24,645 nucleotides of DNA. Source: an uncultured Gemmatimonadota bacterium (GTDB taxonomy: Bacteria > Gemmatimonadota > Gemmatimonadetes > Gemmatimonadales > Gemmatimonadaceae). A program made the translations under genes and the position numbers. The notes beneath the pieces were generated by a model. The model worked only from the letters and a program-made list of their open reading frames with translations. It did not search any database and had not been told where the DNA came from. How positions within the stretch are numbered: position 1 is the stretch's first letter; each line of letters starts with the position of its first letter. Positions 15,145 through 22,225 of this stretch are shown here, one piece after another. The DNA is taken from assembly GCA_946479015.1 (NCBI GenBank), contig CAMLEQ010000013.1, forward strand, positions 1 through 24,645, written 5' to 3'.

Positions 15145-16586
15145 TGCAGCGGAGCATCGCGTTGATCGTCGACCACCCGCAGCGCGACCTGGCGGGGCTC
15201 GTGCTCACGGCGTACGAGCTGTGCCAGCGCGGCCACGTGTGCCACCTCGTGCCGCTCAACCTCCAGGACACCGAGGTATGGGCGCTCGCCCCGGACTTCG
15301 TGCTCGTGAACTACCTGCGGCGGTTCAACGAGCCCTTCCTGCGCCGGCTGGTCAGCGCCGGGATCCCGTACGGGCTGCTCGACACCGAGGGAGCGGTGTT
15401 CTCCTCCTTCGAGGAGTACGCCGAGCTGCACTGCACCGACCCCGCGCTGCTGCGCGGCGCCCGCTGCGCCTGCATCTGGGGGCCGCGCCTCGCGCACTGG
15501 CTGATCGCGCAGGAGGTGTACGAGGCCGAGCGCGTGGCGGTGACCGGCTGTCCGCGCTTCGACCTGTACGCGCCGGGGTGGCGGAGCGTGATGCTCGACC
15601 CCGCGGAGCGCGATGCGCGCGCGCGCCAGCGCATCCTCGTGAACACGAACTTCTCCATCGTGAACCCGCGCTTCACCAGCTCGGCGGAGAACATCGAGGT
15701 CTACCACACGCAGCTCGGCTGGTCGCGCGAGCGGCTGGCGACGTACACGGGGATCGAGCGCGAGGCGATCGCCGCCACGATCCAGCTCGCGCGCACCCTC
15801 GCCGCGCGCTTCCCCGCGTGCACGGTGGTGGTGCGCCCGCACCCGCACGAGAGCCCCGAGCCGTACCGCGCGGCGCTCTCGCGCGTGCCGAACGTGGAGC
15901 TGAACGTGGACGGTCCGGTGCAGCCGCAGATCTTCCGCGCGGCGGCGGTGGTCCAGCGGAGCTGCACCACCGCGGTGGAGGCGGCGCTCGCCGACGTGCC
16001 CGCGCTCTCCGCGCGCTGGATCGTGCCGCCGGTGGAGGCGCCGATGTCGGAGGCGGTGAGCGTGGGGTGCGAGTCGCCGGAGGCGATGTGCGCGCGGATC
16101 GAGGCGATCCTGGCCGGCGGGTGGACGCCCGACACGGAGCAGACGGGCCAGGTGGAGTGCGTGATCGCCGAGTGGTTCCACCGCCGCGACGGCCTCGCCT
16201 TCCGCCGCGTGGCGGACGTGGTGTCCGCCGCGCTCGACGAGTGGGGGGAGCGGCGCGTGGACGAGCGGACGTGCCGGCGCTACATGTACCGCGTGTACCG
16301 CGACGAGCGGGGGCAGGCGGGGATGTCGCACCGGGTGCGCCACGCGCTGCGCCTGCCGCCGCACTGGTCGTTCCGGCTGTGGCGCGCGGTGCCGGAGCTG
16401 TCGTGGCTGGCGGGGGACAAGGCGTTCGATGTCGACGAGGTGCGGGGGATCGCCGCGCGCGTGGCGCTGGCGTACGACGCCGCCGGGTGGAGCGCGCGGC
16501 CGGTGCGCGTGGCATCGCCGCGCGACGGGGGGCGGTACTCGGATTCGCGCTTCCTCGGCCAGTCGGTGACGCTCGCGTGCGAGTGA
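15144..16586 (+). CDS. GT-B-like surface carbohydrate biosynthesis protein
   Basis: The 480-residue protein resembles the surface-carbohydrate-biosynthesis family related to CDP-glycerol glycerophosphotransferases and capsule GT-B enzymes. An N-terminal Rossmann-like half (IALIVDHPQRDLAG, then IPYGLLDTEGAVFSSFEEY) is followed by VTGCPRFDLY. The C-terminal half holds the donor-site signature RPHPHESPEPY (R231, H233, H235) and an SCTTAVEAALADVPAL segment typical of the family. The C-terminal 130 residues are extra and I do not recognise them. It overlaps the previous stop by one base (TGATG). A polymerising or linking transferase role is likely. Donor and acceptor are unknown. Confidence 0.68.
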   Translation: MQRSIALIVDHPQRDLAGLVLTAYELCQRGHVCHLVPLNLQDTEVWALAPDFVLVNYLRRFNEPFLRRLVSAGIPYGLLDTEGAVFSSFEEYAELHCTDPALLRGARCACIWGPRLAHWLIAQEVYEAERVAVTGCPRFDLYAPGWRSVMLDPAERDARARQRILVNTNFSIVNPRFTSSAENIEVYHTQLGWSRERLATYTGIEREAIAATIQLARTLAARFPACTVVVRPHPHESPEPYRAALSRVPNVELNVDGPVQPQIFRAAAVVQRSCTTAVEAALADVPALSARWIVPPVEAPMSEAVSVGCESPEAMCARIEAILAGGWTPDTEQTGQVECVIAEWFHRRDGLAFRRVADVVSAALDEWGERRVDERTCRRYMYRVYRDERGQAGMSHRVRHALRLPPHWSFRLWRAVPELSWLAGDKAFDVDEVRGIAARVALAYDAAGWSARPVRVASPRDGGRYSDSRFLGQSVTLACE

Positions 16587-16594
16587 CCGTTCAC

Positions 16595-16612
16595 GCGCGG
16601 GGAGCGCCGCGC
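16595..16612 (+). terminator. Small GC hairpin in a 46-bp intergenic gap
   Basis: GCGCGG (16595-16600) pairs perfectly with CCGCGC (16607-16612) around GGAGCG. It lies nine bases after the stop of the GT-B-like gene, with no T-tract downstream. This is the largest gap between plus-strand genes after 1617, so it could mark partial termination or an operon boundary. A six-pair stem is weak evidence in this base composition. Confidence 0.2.
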
Positions 16613-16632
16613 TCTCACACGAGGAGGGGCGC

Positions 16633-18843
16633 ATGACCCGGATCGTGCTCGTGGGGTGCGGAGCGATCGCGAGCGCCGCGCACCTGCCCGCGCTCGCGGC
16701 GCTGCGCGCCGAGGGGCTGCTCGAGCTGGTGGGGGTGTGCGACATCGATGCCGGCGCCGCGGCGCGCGCGGCGGCCGCGCACGGCGTGGCCGAGATGGAT
16801 GTCGACTGGCGGCGGCTGGTGGAGCGCACGGGGGCGGACGCGATCTCCATCTGCCTCCCACCGGGGCCGAACGTGCGGGTGGCGGTGGAGGCGCTCGAGG
16901 CGGGGCTCCACGTGATGTGCGAGAAGCCACCCGCGCGCGACGCGGCGCAGGCGCGGCGCATGGCGCGCGCGGCGCGCGAGCGTCCCGAGCTGGTGACGAT
17001 GATCGCCTTCAATCGCCGCTTCGCGCCGCTGTACCGGCGGGCGATGGAGCGCTCGCTCGCGCTCGGCGCGCCGCACGCGTTCCACGGCCGCTTCACGCGC
17101 GGCGCGCTCGGCTCGCCGCCGAGCAACGGCGCGTCCGACTGGGTCACCTCCGACGGCGCGCACGCGATCGATCTGGCGGTGGCCACCGTGGGCGAACCGT
17201 CGCGCGTGTCCGTGACGCGCCGCCGGTGCGGCGCGGGCGCGGACAACGTGTGGACGCTGCAGCTCGACGGGGCGCACGGCTCGGCGGTGCTGGTGCTCGA
17301 CTTCGCCGCGGGGCGGCGCGTGGAGCGCTTCGAGTGGAGCGGCCCCGCGTACGACGTGGCGCTGGAGCTCCCGGGCCACGCGGAGTGGAGCGAGTGCGGC
17401 GCGCCGGTGGAGCGATGGGAGCTCGCTGCCGCGCCCGACACGCCGGAGTTCTTCGCGAGCTACGGCTTCCCCGACGAGTACCGCGCCTTCGTCCGCGCCA
17501 TCGCCGGCGGCGAGCGGCCGGCGTGCGGGTTCGAGTACGGGGAGCGGTTCATGGGGCTCGTGGAGGAGATCCTGGGGGCGGGGCGCGGGGCGCGGGGCGC
17601 GGAAGACGCAGGATGCGCGGCGCGGCACGCGCGGCGCGCGGAGCATGGGGAGGTCGTTGCTCACGCCGGCGGCGGGAGTGGGTCCACGGGCGAGCTCTCG
17701 GACGTGCCGCCCGCGCCCCGCACCCCGCGTCCCGCGCCCCGCCCGGTAGTTCAGATCCTTCAGAGCCCCTCCGCCCGCGCCAAGCTGCTGCCGCCGGACC
17801 TGCTCACCGATCTCGAGGCGCGATGCCATGTCCTGTCCCGCGCGGACGACGAGCGGTGGCGGGAGGCGCTGCCGAGCGCGGAGGCGGTGGTGACGGGGTG
17901 GGGCGGGGTGCCGCTCTCGGCGGAGGACGTGGCGCGCGCCGAGCGGCTGCGGCTCGTGGTGGTGATCGGCGCGTCCGTGCGCTCGGTGAGCCCCGAGATG
18001 CTGCTCGAGCGCGGGGTGGTGGTGTGCAACACCGCGGACGCGATCGCGCAGAGCGTGGCGGAGCACTGCCTGATGCTCGCGCTCGCGGGGCTGCGCCGCC
18101 TCCCCGACGTGCACGCGGAGATGCGGCGCGGCGGGTGGCCGCCGCGGCCGGCGTCGCGCTTCTCCCTGCGCGCGGTGCGCGACCGCGCGGCGCAGGTGCG
18201 CGCGCTGCGGAAGCTGAAGGCGGTGCTGGTCCCGCTGGCGCGCACGATCGAGGCGCGGATCGGCGGCGCCGCGCGCCCCGGCGGCTGGCGCGAGCTGCGC
18301 GGCCAGCCCGTGGGGCTCGTGGGGTGGGGGCACATCGCCCGCCACTTCGCGATGCTCCTGCGGCCGTTCGGGTGCGAGGTGATGGTGCACAGCGCGTTCG
18401 CCGGCGACGAGGAGCTCGCGCGCCACGGCGCGCGGCGCGCGTCGCTCGCCGAGCTGCTGGCCACGAGCCGCGTGGTGTCGCTGCACGGCGGGCTCACCGA
18501 GCGCACGCGCGGGATGATCGGGGCGCGGGAGCTCGCGCTGCTGCCGCGCGGCGCGGTGCTGGTGAACACCGCGCGCGGAGGGCTCGTGGACGAGCGCGCG
18601 CTCGTGGAGCGGCTGCGCCGCGGCGACATCGTGGCCGCGCTGGACGTGTACGACCTCGAGCCGCTGCCGCGCGGCCACGAGCTGCGCCGCATGCGGAACG
18701 CGATTCTCACCCCCCACAACGCCAGCTCCACGCCGGAGTGCCAGCGCCGTGTGGGGCGGCAGGCGCTCGAGGTGCTGCTCGCCTGGGCCGAGGGGCGCGA
18801 GCCCGCCGGCCTCGACGCGCCGCGCCTCGCGGCGATGACGTGA
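16633..18843 (+). CDS. Gfo/Idh/MocA oxidoreductase fused to D-2-hydroxyacid dehydrogenase
   Basis: This 736-residue protein joins two NAD(P)-dependent dehydrogenases. Residues 1-315 are Gfo/Idh/MocA: VGCGAIASAAHL, the catalytic-type EKP with its lysine, FNRRFAPLYRRA and DGAHAIDL. Residues about 373-736 are the 2-hydroxyacid dehydrogenase family: GLVGWGHIARHF (NAD site), NTARGGLVDE (catalytic Arg), YDLEP (Glu) and TPHNAS (His), all present. An extra basic helical stretch of about 50 residues (RFSLRAVRDRAAQVRALRK) precedes the NAD site. The linker (about 314-372) is encoded by low-complexity DNA with inverted 7-nt repeats. GAGGAGGGG precedes the ATG. The first half probably oxidises an NDP-sugar; the second may reduce a 2-keto acid. 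I see no good separate start for the second half. Confidence 0.8.
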   Translation: MTRIVLVGCGAIASAAHLPALAALRAEGLLELVGVCDIDAGAAARAAAAHGVAEMDVDWRRLVERTGADAISICLPPGPNVRVAVEALEAGLHVMCEKPPARDAAQARRMARAARERPELVTMIAFNRRFAPLYRRAMERSLALGAPHAFHGRFTRGALGSPPSNGASDWVTSDGAHAIDLAVATVGEPSRVSVTRRRCGAGADNVWTLQLDGAHGSAVLVLDFAAGRRVERFEWSGPAYDVALELPGHAEWSECGAPVERWELAAAPDTPEFFASYGFPDEYRAFVRAIAGGERPACGFEYGERFMGLVEEILGAGRGARGAEDAGCAARHARRAEHGEVVAHAGGGSGSTGELSDVPPAPRTPRPAPRPVVQILQSPSARAKLLPPDLLTDLEARCHVLSRADDERWREALPSAEAVVTGWGGVPLSAEDVARAERLRLVVVIGASVRSVSPEMLLERGVVVCNTADAIAQSVAEHCLMLALAGLRRLPDVHAEMRRGGWPPRPASRFSLRAVRDRAAQVRALRKLKAVLVPLARTIEARIGGAARPGGWRELRGQPVGLVGWGHIARHFAMLLRPFGCEVMVHSAFAGDEELARHGARRASLAELLATSRVVSLHGGLTERTRGMIGARELALLPRGAVLVNTARGGLVDERALVERLRRGDIVAALDVYDLEPLPRGHELRRMRNAILTPHNASSTPECQRRVGRQALEVLLAWAEGREPAGLDAPRLAAMT
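17580..17740. repeat. Inverted 7-nt-period repeat arms inside the fused dehydrogenase gene
   Basis: Three tandem GGGGCGC units (17580-17600) face four tandem units GCGCCCC, GCACCCC, GCGTCCC, GCGCCCC (17713-17740). The right arm is essentially the reverse complement of the left. The 112-bp centre is GC-rich and low in complexity. The whole segment lies in frame between the two enzyme domains and encodes the Gly/Ala/Arg/Pro linker. It looks like a small dispersed palindromic repeat that inserted into, or created, the gene fusion. Whether it recurs elsewhere in the genome is not known from this window. Confidence 0.65.
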
Positions 18844-18881
18844 TGGCGCCCGGCGCCGCGCAACCATCCGGAGGAGATGCC

Positions 18882-19871
18882 ATGCGCTCGCTCGTCACCG
18901 GAGGAGCAGGATTCATCGGCGCGCACGTCGCGCGGCACTGCCTGGCCATGGGGCAGGAGGTGGTGGTGCTCGACGACCTGAGCGGCGGCTTCCGCGACCA
19001 GGTGCCGGAGGGCGCGCGCTTCGTGGAGGGGAGCGTCACCGATGCGGCGCTCGTGGCGCGGCTGTTCGACGAGCACCGCTTCGACGTCGTGTACCACCTG
19101 GCCGCATACGCCGCCGAGGGGCTGTCGCACTTCATCCGCCGCTTCAACTACACCAACAACCTGATCGGGAGCGTGAACCTGATCAACGAGGCGGTGCGGC
19201 ACGACGTGCGCTGCTTCGTGTTCACGTCGTCGATCGCCGTGTACGGCGCCGGGCAGCTCCCGATGGACGAGGCGATGGTGCCGCGCCCGGAGGACCCGTA
19301 CGGTGTGAGCAAGTACGCGGTGGAGCTCGACCTCCACGCGGCGCGCGAGATGTTCGGGCTGAACTACGTGATCTTCCGCCCGCACAACGTGTACGGCGAG
19401 CACCAGAACATCGGCGACCGCTACCGGAACGTGATCGGGATCTTCATGCGCCAGATCATGCAGGGGGAGCCGCTCACGATCTTCGGCGACGGGACGCAGA
19501 CGCGCGCGTTCAGCTACATCGATGATGTGGCGCCGCACATCGCGCGGAGCGTGTGCGTGGAGGCGGCGTACGGGGAGACGTTCAACATCGGCGCCGACAC
19601 GCCGTACACGGTGGAGCGGCTGGCGCGGGTGGTGGGCGCGGCGTTCGGCGTGGAGCCGGAGGTGCGCCACCTGCCGGAGCGGAACGAGGTGCGGCACGCG
19701 TGGGCGAGCCACGAGAAGGCGCGGCGGGTGTTCGGTGCCGCGCCCGCCACGCCGCTGGAGGAGGGGGTCGGCCGGATGGCGGCGTGGGCGCGCACGGTGG
19801 GGGCGCGGCGCGCCCGGCCGTTCGAGCACATCGAGATCGCGCGCGGCCTCCCCGCCGTGTGGACGGAGTGA
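18882..19871 (+). CDS. NAD-dependent SDR sugar epimerase (UDP-glucose 4-epimerase-like)
   Basis: The 329-residue extended SDR has TGGAGFIG (6-13), HLAAYAAEG, the FTSSIAVYG serine strand, the catalytic Y140-x3-K144 (YGVSK), and the RPHNVYGEHQN and FGDGTQTRAFSYIDDVA signatures of UDP-hexose 4-epimerases and related uronate or N-acetylhexosamine epimerases. The DEVYG-type dehydratase motif is absent. GGAGGAG lies just before the ATG at 18882, so I prefer it to the in-frame ATG at 18843. It would supply a galacto-configured sugar nucleotide for the glycan. The exact substrate is not readable. Confidence 0.83.
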   Translation: MRSLVTGGAGFIGAHVARHCLAMGQEVVVLDDLSGGFRDQVPEGARFVEGSVTDAALVARLFDEHRFDVVYHLAAYAAEGLSHFIRRFNYTNNLIGSVNLINEAVRHDVRCFVFTSSIAVYGAGQLPMDEAMVPRPEDPYGVSKYAVELDLHAAREMFGLNYVIFRPHNVYGEHQNIGDRYRNVIGIFMRQIMQGEPLTIFGDGTQTRAFSYIDDVAPHIARSVCVEAAYGETFNIGADTPYTVERLARVVGAAFGVEPEVRHLPERNEVRHAWASHEKARRVFGAAPATPLEEGVGRMAAWARTVGARRARPFEHIEIARGLPAVWTE

Positions 19872-19874
19872 GCG

Positions 19875-21134
19875 ATGACCACCGGCGAGCCGCCGCTCCG
19901 CGTGTGGTGCCTGCTGCGCGACCAGTTCGCGCACGTGAAGCCGGTGGAGGCATGGCTGGGCGCGCGCGCCTGCTTCACGTACGACGGCGACTGGGACCCC
20001 GCGCGCGTGGTCGCCGCGCATCCGGATGTGGTGCTGTGCGTGAACGACTGGCCGTACGATGTGGCGCGCTGCCTGGACGCGGCGCGCGCGGCGGGGATCC
20101 CCTCGCTCGTGCTCCAGGACGGGATCCTCGAGTGGCGCTGCCAGTACGAGAACCCGCTGTTCGGCGCCGGCGGGGGCGCGCCGCAGCACCAGCCCGTGCT
20201 CGCCGACCGCATCGCGTGCATCGGCAACCAGAGCGCGCGGCAGATCGCGGCGTGGGGGAACGCCGAGCGCATCGAGGTGACGGGGATGCCGCGCCTCGAC
20301 CACCTGCTGCGCCTCGCGCCGCGCCCGCGCGCGCGCCCGGGGCGCACGCTTCTCGTGATGACGGCCAAGAGCCCCGGCTTCACCGCCGCGCAGCGCGAGG
20401 TCACCGCCCGGTCGCTTCGCGATGTGAAGCGGCACCTCGACCGGCTCCCGCACCTCGACATCCTCTGGCGCGTGAGCGCGGACATGGCGCGGCTGCTCGG
20501 CGTGGAGAACCTGCTGCGCGAGACGTCGAGCCTGGAGCTGGCCCGGGTGGTGGATCGGGCCGACGCGGTGATCACCACGCCGAGCACGGCGATGCTCGAG
20601 GCGATGCTCCTCGGGCGCCCGGTGGCGGCGCTGGACTACCACAACGTGCCGCGCTTCGTGGGCACCGCGTGGACGATCTCGGCGCCGGGGCATATCGCTC
20701 CGGTGGTGGCGGAGCTGCTCGACCCCGATGCGCGGAAGATGGCGTTCCAGGAGGACACGCTCGCCGACGCGCTGCTCTGCGATGCGCCGGCCGCGCCGAG
20801 GGTGGGGGCGTTGATCGAACGGATGGCGCGGGAAGGCGCGGGAAGCGGGAAGCGGGAAGCGGGAAGCGAGGGAGTCGGGAACCGGGAATCGGGAATCGCG
20901 GCTGCGCGCGAGTCCGGCGCTCGCGATGGGGAGGGCTCGCCCCGCGGGGGGCGGGGGCTGGCGGAGCTGTACCCGGGGGTCGCGGCGTTCGCGGTGGACG
21001 ATGTGCCCGCGCTCCAGGTGCGGCTGGCGCGGCTGGAGAAGGAGCGCGAGATGCTCGCGCGCGAGGTGCGGGAGCGGAGCCTCGCGAGTCGAATGCTGCG
21101 GCTCGGGCGCGCGCTCGCCGGCTGGAGGCGGTGA
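19875..21134 (+). CDS. GT-B/CDP-glycerol-transferase-like protein with repeat insert and coiled-coil tail
   Basis: The first 315 residues of this 419-residue protein look like a GT-B-type enzyme of the capsule or CDP-glycerophosphotransferase group: LCVNDWPYD, SLVLQDGILEW, VTGMPRLDHLL, TLLVMTAKSPG and ITTPSTAMLEAMLLGRPVAALDY (from residue 233), the donor-site helix of such enzymes. It is distantly similar in layout to the 15144-16586 protein. Residues about 322-341 come from an in-frame 7-nt repeat array and are Gly/Ser/Arg/Glu-rich. The last 45 residues (LARLEKEREMLAREV) form a coiled coil. It starts three bases after the epimerase stop. The repeat seems to sit between the catalytic part and the tail. 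Confidence 0.65.
   Translation: MTTGEPPLRVWCLLRDQFAHVKPVEAWLGARACFTYDGDWDPARVVAAHPDVVLCVNDWPYDVARCLDAARAAGIPSLVLQDGILEWRCQYENPLFGAGGGAPQHQPVLADRIACIGNQSARQIAAWGNAERIEVTGMPRLDHLLRLAPRPRARPGRTLLVMTAKSPGFTAAQREVTARSLRDVKRHLDRLPHLDILWRVSADMARLLGVENLLRETSSLELARVVDRADAVITTPSTAMLEAMLLGRPVAALDYHNVPRFVGTAWTISAPGHIAPVVAELLDPDARKMAFQEDTLADALLCDAPAAPRVGALIERMAREGAGSGKREAGSEGVGNRESGIAAARESGARDGEGSPRGGRGLAELYPGVAAFAVDDVPALQVRLARLEKEREMLAREVRERSLASRMLRLGRALAGWRR
20840..20897 (+). repeat. 7-nt-period G-rich tandem array within a coding region
   Basis: Four exact GGGAAGC units (20840-20867) are followed by a degenerate GAGGGAGTC, then GGGAACC (20877-20883) and two GGGAATC units (20884-20897). A near-copy, GGGAAGGC, lies at 20830-20837. 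The period of seven is not a multiple of three, so any change in copy number shifts the frame of the surrounding gene. The array stays open in the annotated frame. It resembles the heptamer arms at 17580-17740 in period and G-richness but not in exact sequence. Confidence 0.8.
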
Positions 21135-21136
21135 CG

Positions 21137-22225
21137 ATGGATCATCCCGAGTGGCACGCGGTGCCCGCGGCGGAGCTCGCGGGGTGGAGCGAGCGGCTGC
21201 TCCGCTCCGGCGCATCGCTCTTCCAGCTCCCGTACTGGACGGAGCCGCTACGGCAGCTTCGTCTCTCCCCGGTGCACCTCGTGTGGAGCGACCGGGGAAC
21301 GGCGATCGCCTGGGCGAGCGTGCTCCGCTTCGGCCTCCCGGGGGCGTACGTGGGACTCGTGCAGCGCGGGCCGGTGTCGCTCGTCGATGGCACGCCCGTG
21401 CCCGGGCGCGCCTCGATGGAGCTGGTGCAGTGGGCGGCGCGGCACGGCATCTTCTGCCTGCGCTTCACGCACGAGAGCGAGCGCGCGCTCGAGGCGGTGG
21501 CCGCGCATCCGCGCGCCCGGCGCCTGGATCCATTCCCCTGGTACCGCGATCCGCGCGAGGCGCTGCTCGTGCCGCAGGACGGCGACGATGACGCGGTGCT
21601 CGCGCGCTTCCAGCCGCTCGCGCGGCGGAAGATCCGCAAGGGGAGCGCCGAGGGCTACCACATCGACCACTCCGCGGCGCCGGACGCGCTCCGCGACGCG
21701 TGGCCGCTCTTCCAGCGGCTCGCCGCACGGAAGGGGTTCAGCTACCGCCCCCTGGAGAGCTTCCTCCACCTGCTCCGTCTCGCCGCGCCGGTGGACGGCG
21801 CGCGCGTGTACACCGCGTGGCTGGGCGGCGTGCCGGTGCAGGCGATCCTCGTGGCGCGCGACGGCTGCGTGGCGCACTACATCTGCGGCGCGCTGGACGT
21901 CGAGGCCATCGGCCACCGGGAGAGTCCATCGGCGCTGCTGCACTGGCGCGCCATGCGCGACTTCGCGCGCCTCGGGGCGATGGACTACGATCTGGGGACG
22001 CGCTCGGGAGAGGTCTACCAGTTCAAGCGCATCTTCCACCCGTGCGAGGTGGTCTTCCCGGCGCCGGTGGCCGTGGTCACCAACCGCGCGCTGTTCGGTG
22101 CGTTCGCGGCCACCGCGCTCCGCATCCGCGGGGAGCGGTGGCGCCGGCTGAAGCGCGTGCTGTCGCGCATGCTCGGCGCGATGTACCCGCCACGCGGCGC
22201 CCCGCCGGCGCCGGCTGCCCGATGA
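21137..22225 (+). CDS. FemAB/GNAT-like acyl- or aminoacyltransferase
   Basis: The 362-residue protein has the two-lobed pattern of FemAB-like/Acetyltransf_6 proteins. An N-terminal WSERLLRSGASLFQLPYW segment is followed by a basic FQPLARRKIRKGSAEGY and the C-terminal HYICGALD and MDYDLGTRSGEVYQFKRIF segments, where the K and F near the end match the usual FKxxF-like closing motif. Such proteins transfer amino acids to peptidoglycan or act on glycolipids and exopolysaccharides. The ATG at 21137 has GGAGG eight bases upstream; GTG at 21131 would overlap the previous stop. It may attach an acyl or aminoacyl group to the locus glycan. The acceptor is unknown. Confidence 0.68.
   Translation: MDHPEWHAVPAAELAGWSERLLRSGASLFQLPYWTEPLRQLRLSPVHLVWSDRGTAIAWASVLRFGLPGAYVGLVQRGPVSLVDGTPVPGRASMELVQWAARHGIFCLRFTHESERALEAVAAHPRARRLDPFPWYRDPREALLVPQDGDDDAVLARFQPLARRKIRKGSAEGYHIDHSAAPDALRDAWPLFQRLAARKGFSYRPLESFLHLLRLAAPVDGARVYTAWLGGVPVQAILVARDGCVAHYICGALDVEAIGHRESPSALLHWRAMRDFARLGAMDYDLGTRSGEVYQFKRIFHPCEVVFPAPVAVVTNRALFGAFAATALRIRGERWRRLKRVLSRMLGAMYPPRGAPPAPAAR

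Noticed and set aside
18882..19871. Assigning this SDR as a 4,6-dehydratase
   Set aside because: It has FTSSIAVYG and the overall pattern of 4-epimerases, without the dehydratase Asp-Glu pair.
20840..20897. CRISPR-like array
   Set aside because: Units are seven bases with no spacers; this is a simple tandem repeat inside a coding frame.
17760..21215. 1151-codon minus-strand open frame
   Set aside because: It lies opposite three well-supported plus-strand genes, has low-complexity composition and no domain signal.
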